Source: Tillandsia leiboldiana (Eukaryota; Streptophyta; Magnoliopsida; Poales; Bromeliaceae). From it: DNA of 64,000 bases. The first letter of the stretch is position 1, and each line of letters starts with the position of its first letter. The notes below the pieces were generated by a model. That model did not search any database and was not told where the DNA came from. It saw only the letters and a program-made list of their open reading frames with translations. The stretch is taken from NCBI GenBank assembly GCA_029204045.2, contig CM055063.1, forward strand, positions 29,560,810-29,624,809, in the 5' to 3' direction. The position numbers were made by a program, and so were the translations under genes. This document shows positions 57,605-64,000 of this stretch, piece by piece.

Positions 57605-57833
57605 AATGAGATTGAGATGGTCTGACAGGACGCCCCCTGTAAATCCCGTCCTCCTTTGGATATGTGGTAATGGGTAGGTGTGTTCCTAGTCGACGGGCGT
57701 AGGTCTGACTAGACCCTATGCCCCAGTCATTGGGACCGGGTGACATGAGCGGGTGGTTGTAGTGTATGTTCTTGAATGTTGTTTCCTTCGAGCATTGCAT
57801 TGAGACATATAGGGATAGATTTATTTCCAGCTT

Positions 57834-57862
57834 TCATCTATCTATCTATCTATCTATCTATC
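57834..57862. repeat. (TCTA)n microsatellite in G4 LTR
   Basis: About seven units; reversed counterpart of the GATA arrays in G1 and G3. Confidence 0.9.
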
Positions 57863-58352
57863 TGTTTTTTTTCTCCAGCAGACTTAGTGGGCATGCCGCG
57901 GGTTTTGGCGTCGGTACCCACTGAGATCTGCCTGTTGCAGTAGATCTCACACCTGCTGTGATGACAGGTGTTCCTGAGGCGACCGTTCCAGGCTCGGCTC
58001 GTGCGGAGTGTTCAGACCGGGGTAAGGGCGTGGCCGGCTAGTTCCTACCCGAGTCTGTGGGGTTAGTGGTAGAGTCACCCGAGTTTATTTTTGGTTTCCA
58101 CTTTTGTACCAGGTAGTGTTTTTGTACTTATGCTTTTGTGAGATAGTGGACTGGAGTACTTGGACTTTTACCACTTAGTTTCAGTTGTTCAGTTCTTCTT
58201 TTTCAGTATAGCTTCTTTTCAGCTCTGATACTTGTATAGCTATAAATCTCTTTTGCAGGTTAGACGCTTTATCTGTACGGCAGTTTCTGTACAGACGACG
58301 GATCTGTTGGCGAGCCCGGGTCGCAGTTCGACCCTGGGGCGTGACAGTGTCT

Positions 58353-58748
58353 CTAGAGCTTCAAGTAAAACACGACTGCCGCGAGCTCCAAGTCGTGTGT
58401 AGGGTAGTTCTGCTCGTAATCCTTGAGCTGTCTTGATGCGTAAGCTATGACCTTCCCTTGTTGCATCAATACACTCCCAAGACTGCTTCGAGATGCATCA
58501 CAATAGATCTCGTAGTCCTCACCGGGCAGCGACAATGTGAGTACCAGCGCCCGTGTGAGTCTGTCTTTAAGTTCCTCGAAGCTCTTCTGACATTGGGTCG
58601 TCCAGACGAACTTCTCCCCTTTCTGGGTTAGTCGATTCAAGGGAGCGTCTATCTTCGAGAAGTCTTCCTCGAAAAGTCTGTAGTACCCCGCCAGTCCTAG
58701 GAAGCTTCGGATTTCTGTCCCCGTTGTTGGCCGAGCCCAGTCGGTCAC
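58353..58748 (-). pseudogene. G6 RT C-terminus and RNase H
   Basis: Reads EIRSFLGLAGYYR, the RT connection segment, then FVWTTQCQKSFEELK and the RNase H start YCDASRSSLGSVLMQQGKVIAYASRQLK, ending with HDLELAAVVF. The frame stops at 58353, where G4 is inserted. The first RNase H aspartate and the ELAAVVF glutamate are present, but the domain is cut. It is shifted relative to the RT frame to its right. Confidence 0.85.
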
Positions 58749-58859
58749 GGATTCTATCTTTCACGGGTCCTCCACTATTCCCGACACTGAGACTATGTGT
58801 CCCAACAAGTCTACCTCGTGGAGCCAGAACTCACACCTCTCGAGTTTGGCATACGATCT

Positions 58860-59516
58860 CTAGTACCGGAGGGTCTGGAGGATCACTCGCAAGTGTTCCT
58901 CGTGCTCTTTGTCGGTACGAGCGTAGATCGGGCTGTCATTTATAGAGACTACTACAAACTGGTTTAAGAAAGGTTCCAAGATCCTGTTCATCATATTCAT
59001 GAACACCGCTGGAGCGACTATGAGTCCAAATGGTATAACCGTAAACTCGTAATGACCATACCAAGTTCGAAAGACCGTTTTCCGTATATCATCACTCCGG
59101 ACACTAAACTGGCGATAGTCGGACTGCAGATCAATCTTTGAGGACGCCGTCGCTCCTGGTAGTTGGTCGAATAGGTCATCAATCCGAGGTGAGGGGTATT
59201 TGTTCTTTACTATGACCTTATCTATTCCCCGATTGTCAATGCACAATCGTAGACTCCCGTCCTTCTTCCATACGAATAGAACGGGTGTGCCCCAAGACGG
59301 CACACTCGGTTTCTCGCAATCGACTAGCACGTGATACTCAGTAAGCCAATCCCTTCCGAGTATCCACTCGAATTCTCTTAGCGGTGACACCACTAAGTCC
59401 CAAATGTCGGATCGTTGGCGCCAACCATTAATCCCAAAAGCTCGAGCTTTTAGAGATACGCAACCAATACACTTAAAGCGTACAGACACAGCGCCACGGA
59501 TCTCGACCGGACTCAA
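58860..59516 (-). pseudogene. G6 protease-RT fragment with internal deletion
   Basis: The frame starts near the protease C-terminal half (ILGRDWLTEYHVLVDC) and passes after a few residues into RT (GTPVLFVWKKDGSLRLCIDNR, KNKYPSPRIDDLFDQL, RQFSVRSDDIRKTVFRT, APAVFMNMMN). About 100 residues that normally lie between these segments are missing. The RT active-site box is altered: SIND stands where F-I-D-D is expected, so the enzyme would be inactive. Confidence 0.85.
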
Positions 59517-59536
59517 CCCACCTGGACGTTGGGTCT

Positions 59537-59735
59537 ATTGTTGGGCCTCTTGCCGTTAGATCTGTTGTGGACCGCAGCCCCACTCAACTTATTGGGCTCA
59601 CCCAACTCAACCTATTAGTCTCCTGGGCCTATTGTCTCGAGGCAAGGAGTTGGACCTATTTAACCTATAAATAAATAGGCAACACCAAAGACAACTGAGT
59701 CTTCCCAACCTTATGAAGGTACAAAATATTTGCTT
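59537..59735. other. Unidentified insert between gag and protease of G6
   Basis: About 200 bp with no similarity to gag or protease on either strand. It contains CCTATAAATAAATAGG (about 59666-59681) and several TTGGGCCT-like words. It could be an old small mobile element; terminal repeats and a target duplication could not be found. Confidence 0.3.
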
Positions 59736-59849
59736 CTAAGGGTCCTCCTGGGGTCAAGACCAACATTACTCTTCGTAAGGGGTCTTTCCTGCTACTACTT
59801 CCTTCGGGTAGTGCGTCCTTTGTCGTGTCGTCGCATAAGACCTCTCATC

Positions 59850-60354
59850 CGTGTCGTGACTCCGAAAAATTGTTCTCGGGTTCGGGGCAGTTAAAGCGGA
59901 ACTGTCCCAGTTTGTCACATCAGAAGCAATAGTCGTGCTTCCGGAAACGAATAATCCCCCGGGGTGCTTCTCTGCAGATGACGTATGGCCGGTCCCCGCT
60001 AGAAAATCCCCCTCCGGAGAAGGGCTGGGGTCGTTTCTTATCCTTGTTGTACTCCGAGTCCTCTCGTCGGGCGCGCGTCACCGCGATTCCGCGCTCCACT
60101 ATGGTGGCCCTATCCACCACTTTCTGGAAGGTGTGAAGATCTGCTGCTTGCACAACTTCGAAAACATTGCTCCGCAATCCGTCTACGAAGAGGCGGGCTT
60201 TGTGAGCTTCATCCCTTATGACAAAGGAAACACAATTGGCCAGCCTTACGAATACTCGTTGATACTCCATGACGGATCAGTTCCCTTGTCTGATGTGCTT
60301 CAGGTTCCTTGCGGCGTCTTCGGATACCGGGGTGGTCGGCTCCCATTGGGAAAG
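59850..60354 (-). pseudogene. G6 gag, C-terminal part
   Basis: The frame 60270-59920 reads MEYQRVFVRLANCVSFVIRDEAHKARLFVDGLR, the conserved end of the gypsy gag core. It continues to a degenerate zinc knuckle with a stop, and with Q in place of the metal-binding H (59888-59942). Upstream, 60271-60354 has only a decayed match in shifted frames (around RRRKEPE). It is cut by the G7 LTR at 60355. Confidence 0.75.
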
Positions 60355-63300
60355 TGTGAAGACCCGAAATTCCCACTTTACGGAGCACTGTTGCATCTAC
60401 AGCTTCTAGAGGCCTATGCGGCGCGTCGGCGGGGTTTGTGCACAATTTGGACACAAGTGGGGGGCTTCGGGCTTAAATGGATCACGTGGGTGATCAAATG
60501 GCCCCGTCGAATGCTTAGAAGTGGTTTTGCACGCAATGGATATTAAATTTGGGCTCAGCGCGAAGTTTGGACAAAAGAACATCTTTCCGGATGCCTTCGG
60601 CAATTTTTAGAGTTGGAATTTGGCAAATCGGACTTCGGATTTGGATTCAGCGCGCGAAAACGATGAAAATGGACTATTCACTTGTATTTTTCGGAGCCCG
60701 GATATTACGCACGTTTTTCGAGACAGGTGTTACTGTTCCGGCCGCCGGCGGGCAGCGGCGGCGGCGGCGGGCAGCGGCGGAGCGCGGCGGCGTGGACGCA
60801 GACGCGGCGGCGGGCAGGCGCGGGCAGCGCACAGCGCGTGGGTAGGCACGCGGGCAGGCGCGCGGGCGCGCGGGCAGGTGCGCGGTCCACGGGCCGGCGT
60901 GCACCAGAGGGATGGACACGTGGCGTCTTATGATTTGTCGGTGCAGTGGACCCGGTTCACGGAGTGTGTGTGTGGCCTCGGGGCGCGTGCCTGGCAGGGG
61001 GGCGCAGGCGGCGCTGACAGCGCGCACGTGGGCGTGGCAGCGACGCGTTGACTGGGTGCGTGCCACGTGTCGGCTGTGCAGCGAGCCACGTGTCGTGCGG
61101 TGGTTGGTCTGGATTGCTGTCGCCTGTTTGGCGGGCGACGTGGAGGCCCAGGGAAGATTCGGGCTGCTACAGTGCGCGCCCAGGGGAACTTTCGGGCTGC
61201 TACAGTGCGCGCCCGAAAGTTCCTCGCGCCCGAAACTGGGGACATGTTGGTCATTTATGGATTTGTTTGAGGAGCCTATTTAAAGACCCGAGCCTTCTTC
61301 TTCCTCATCTTTTTCGCGTTACTGAGCTTCAAACCGCCATGGCACCTTCAGCAAAGATGATTCCCGAGCTATGCTGCATCCATCTGCAAAGTTTTGAGAT
61401 TTTTGGTGGCACGTTTATCGAGGTTTCCATTTTTACGGCGCGGCGCGACGCTCGTCCATTTGGGTTCCCCTTCGTCGCGTTTCGGTGCGCGAGCTCCCCC
61501 AGCCTACTCCGACCACTTTTTCGAGTGATTTCTTCGCCGCTGGATCCGCGACGGACAGATCTACGATCTAGGTATAGCTTTCCCTCATTTCGCGCTTTTC
61601 GAGGTGTTTGTTCGAGCTTACTGTGACCCCATTTATGTGATGGAGATTTGGACAGCGGCATGGTCTTTCGGCGATATCTCCGCAGCCGGGCATCGTATGG
61701 CGACGTGCTTATACACTTTTTTCATCTAATTGACGCAAGGAATATCACAGTATTTTTCTTGGATTTTTCTAAGTTTTGCCCGAAGGTATATGTTCTTCCC
61801 CTTATCTTTAAATGGAATTACAGTTATGTTGCTGTGTAGTTTTGCACACCTGCACTATGGAATTTGTAACTCGGCCTACGGGGCTCAGAATTGGACGAGC
61901 AGGTACTCGTTTCGAAGGTATCGGCGCGAGGATTACTGTGATATTTTTATTGGATTTTTCTGGGCAATTTTTGCAGGTGAAAACTGCACATCTTCGGGGC
62001 TATTTTCTGATGTTGTATATGTGGATTATTTTTGGAATAAATGTGTAATGTTGGACCTTATTGTTGTATTCAGGGGTATTTGCAAGTGTTGCTGGGCCTG
62101 TTGGAACTGGAGAATATTGGACATAGTGGATTCCGGGTGTTTTCAGCTGTTTGAAGCCGAGGCTTCCGCGTCTTGTACCGAGGGTGCTGTTTTGGCGGAT
62201 TTTGGACTGTGAGCATCTACACACTTCACCGACTTCGGCTTTGCCTGCGGAAAGCGCTTCAGGTGGGTGCTTTGTTTCCAGAACCGGTGGACGGTTCTCT
62301 AATTCTGTATGTTAGGATGCATGCATGATTTGGACATCTATGTTGATGATTGGTGTAAGCTTACCTAGGTTAATGTTACCCTATATGATTATGTAACATG
62401 CCATGTTAGCACATAGCCTTTCATATGGTCGGTTTATGCTTTGGGACAGGATTTGGTAGCTATGTGCGGATTTGTACTCTGAGGAGTGATTATGATCGAG
62501 GATTATGGTCAGGTGTAGGCATGTGGATTACTTGTTGTATCTTTCTTGAGGACAAATGCATGCTTGTATGGACATATAGTTAGGCCCCCTTTTTATTGCT
62601 GCACTACTTACTGGAACTTGACTTAGGAGAAACCATGCTTTTCCTTTCTCCTTCTTGTTAGTCGGGTGGTCAGTGTTGCTCGGGTTCGAGCAGGAGTCTG
62701 GATAGTGCAGTCGGGACTTCGTGTCTGGGACAGGTTGGATTAGTTGCGGGGCTTTGCGGCAACCGCGGATATTGGGCGGTGGACCGGATGTTTCTCTATG
62801 CACCAGATTGGGTGTCAGTTTTCTTTAGTGGATGGAGTTTCCCACTTATCGTTCAGTTGCATCCGATTGAGGTCGGGTCTTTCCTTGGTGGTTGAGTTTT
62901 CCCACTTTGATCAGATGGATGATCAAAGTCCTGCTATACTGAGATACTGGTTACTGTGATACTTTACTCGTGTGGGTCGCTCCCCTCGAGTGCCACTCCG
63001 GAGGTAGGCTTTTCGGACCCAGCCTTTTGTGCCGGTCTGATACTTGTTTTGGGATGCGAGCCGTGTGGGACGGTCCCGCGGTTTCGAGCCTTGTGTGCAG
63101 ATTTCGCTGAGCAGGCAATGCCAGTTTTACTGGTGGCACTAGATTGGGTTTATTATAGATATTTGCCTTTCTTGTTTCACTCGTGTCAAGGGGACCGAGT
63201 GGAGTCTAGTAGCTGTGTTTAGACCAGTGCTAGTGTTGTTGGGATCCATTTGGGGACTGCGTTCTCGAGGTCTTTGTGAGTTGTTGACTGTTGTGCGAGA

Positions 63301-64000
63301 GGCTTGGTGATCTTGAGTTTACCCGTTCTGAGAGAGAGAGCCTGGATTTTGACTATAGCCTGCATGAGCCACTACTCGGTAGCGAGTTAGTCCGTTTGGA
63401 CGCCCTACGTAATTCCTGCCCGTCAGCGGGAGGTGGTTGTTGGTGGGCGCAGGTTTGGCTGGACCCGATGTGGCAGTCAGCTCGATTGGGTCGATTGAGC
63501 ACCTCGAGTGCGAGTGTTGCATATCTTTATTAGAGTTTTCCCCTTTTGAGCATTTAGATAGAGGCATGGTAGCTGTTGAGAGTCTCCAGCTTTCCTATTT
63601 CAGTCTTTACTGCTTTGGTTATCTTATGCCTCTAGTGGACTTAGTGGGCAGATCGTCGGGCCTGGTGGCGGTACCCACTGAGGACTCCCTTTTTAGGTAT
63701 AGTTCTCACACCCGTTGGGGGTTTTCCCCCTCCCATTCTTTTCTCTCCTTTGTTTTGCAGAGTCTTGCGGGTGTTGCTGATTCTGCGGTTGTTGATCGAG
63801 GCGAGGGAGTCGCGTGCTAGATCCCTACCCGTCGTTGGAGAGTAGCGGTACCCCTTCAGAGGAGATCTTCTATAGATTAGTTGTTTCTTTTTCCTCTTTT
63901 GAGAGACTGATGTAGTGAGGATATTTTATGTATCGAGAGACTGTACACTGGTGTATTTATTGGAGTTACCTCCCGGTTGGGTTCATAGCTTGTATTTGAG
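60355..64000 (+). repeat. G7: diverged family-2 LTR, runs off the window
   Basis: Starts TGTGAAGACCC and follows the order of the LTR at 51043: GC-rich U3 with CACGTG motifs (60915, 61065, 61088), an inverted repeat GAACTTTCGGG (61190-61225), TATTTAAA at 61276, and a long non-coding part ending just short of the expected LTR terminus. GAAAG at 60350-60354 is the possible left target duplication. Whether it is a solo LTR or part of an element is unknown. No gene is visible in 3.6 kb. Confidence 0.72.

Larger units (their letters stand above)
48076..58346 (+). mobile_element. Gypsy element G4 (family 1), 3' part
   Basis: Plus-strand element: gag zinc knuckle, protease and a short piece before RT (48076-48945), a non-coding interior, polypurine tract (50388-50399) and a 3' LTR (50400-58346) split by the composite insertion at 51043-55756. 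GTGTC at 58347-58351 is the expected right target duplication, in the RT/RNase H of G6. The 5' LTR and most of gag lie left of the window, beyond copia-C. Confidence 0.8.
55757..58346 (+). repeat. G4 3' LTR, right part
   Basis: Resumes family-1 LTR sequence directly after the composite, starting with the right ACTCC copy and a possible TATA-like CTTTAAAAAGGC (55763-55774). It has a GC-rich tract (56050-56600), a 30-bp minisatellite, a TCTA microsatellite and the usual end GGGGCGTGACA at 58346. No gene is visible. Confidence 0.85.
58347..60354 (-). mobile_element. Gypsy element G6, old gag-pol fragment
   Basis: Minus-strand remains of a gypsy element that once had pol: gag C-terminus, zinc knuckle relic, protease joined to RT, and RNase H. 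G4 interrupts it on the left and the G7 LTR on the right. No LTR of its own is visible. It is the oldest layer in the window by nesting. Confidence 0.8.

Noticed and set aside
57207..57677. 156-codon frame made of repeated SYQ/ELPGGY units
   Set aside because: It is the 30-bp minisatellite read in one of three open frames; G1 and G3 have only one unit and no frame.
59537..59735. A MITE or miniature LTR element
   Set aside because: A TATA-like word and a TGTTGGG start were seen, but I found no terminal inverted repeat, second LTR or matching target duplication, so I list it only as unidentified.
60355..64000. Host gene exons suggested by a few hydrophobic frames near 61700-62200
   Set aside because: The stretch aligns in order with the non-coding part of the family-2 LTR at 52400-53000.

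Overview
This window is repeat-only DNA from a plant genome, most likely a flowering plant. It consists of nested LTR retrotransposons: two Ty1/copia elements with a Sirevirus-like layout, several Ty3/gypsy elements with very long (3-4 kb) LTRs, a solo LTR, and a Cassandra TRIM carrying 5S rRNA sequence in its LTRs. I found no host protein gene, tRNA or functional rRNA gene. The plant origin rests on the Cassandra element, Met-tRNA primer sites, the copia and gypsy lineages and plant-type U3 motifs; I cannot name the species. One assembly gap (100 N) lies at 31751-31850.

Layout, left to right. 1-8210: gypsy element G1 (minus strand; 3' LTR cut by the window edge), inserted in copia-A. 8211-16494: the rest of copia-A (plus strand): gag end, intact 1042-codon pol, an extra ORF behind its own promoter-like module and intron, PPT and 3' LTR. 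Copia-A sits inside the extra ORF of copia-C (minus strand), whose pieces lie at 16495-19955, 32401-32663 and 43319-48075. Copia-C is split again by a solo LTR (19956-32400, target duplication TCTAT), which itself contains gypsy G2 (21610 to the gap), and by gypsy G3 (32664-43318, target duplication GTCTC). Copia-C sits in gypsy G4 (plus strand, 48076-58346). The 3' LTR of G4 holds a composite insertion, a family-2 gypsy LTR joined to Cassandra, bounded by ACTCC (51038-55761). G4 in turn sits in the RT/RNase H region of an older gypsy, G6 (58347-60354), followed by a family-2-like LTR (G7) that runs off the right edge. The deepest stack has five levels.

How the parts relate. G1, G2, G3 and G4 keep LTRs, primer site, polypurine tract and a 5' leader, but at most gag and protease remnants. 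They are non-autonomous (LARD-like) and must depend on an autonomous partner. G1, G2 and G3 share an identical stem-loop with a CTGCAG palindrome in the loop between primer site and gag, a candidate RNA dimerisation or packaging signal. Copia-A and copia-C belong to one family and share the extra ORF, its intron and the GATCCGGATC palindromes found both in the LTR and in front of the extra ORF.

The points most worth a second look are the composite LTR/Cassandra insertion with one shared target duplication, the conserved leader hairpin, arrays of hairpins whose loops stay constant while stems change, and the separately promoted, intron-containing extra ORF. Relative ages come from nesting. The two LTRs of G1 and of G3 are nearly identical by eye, so these are recent insertions.
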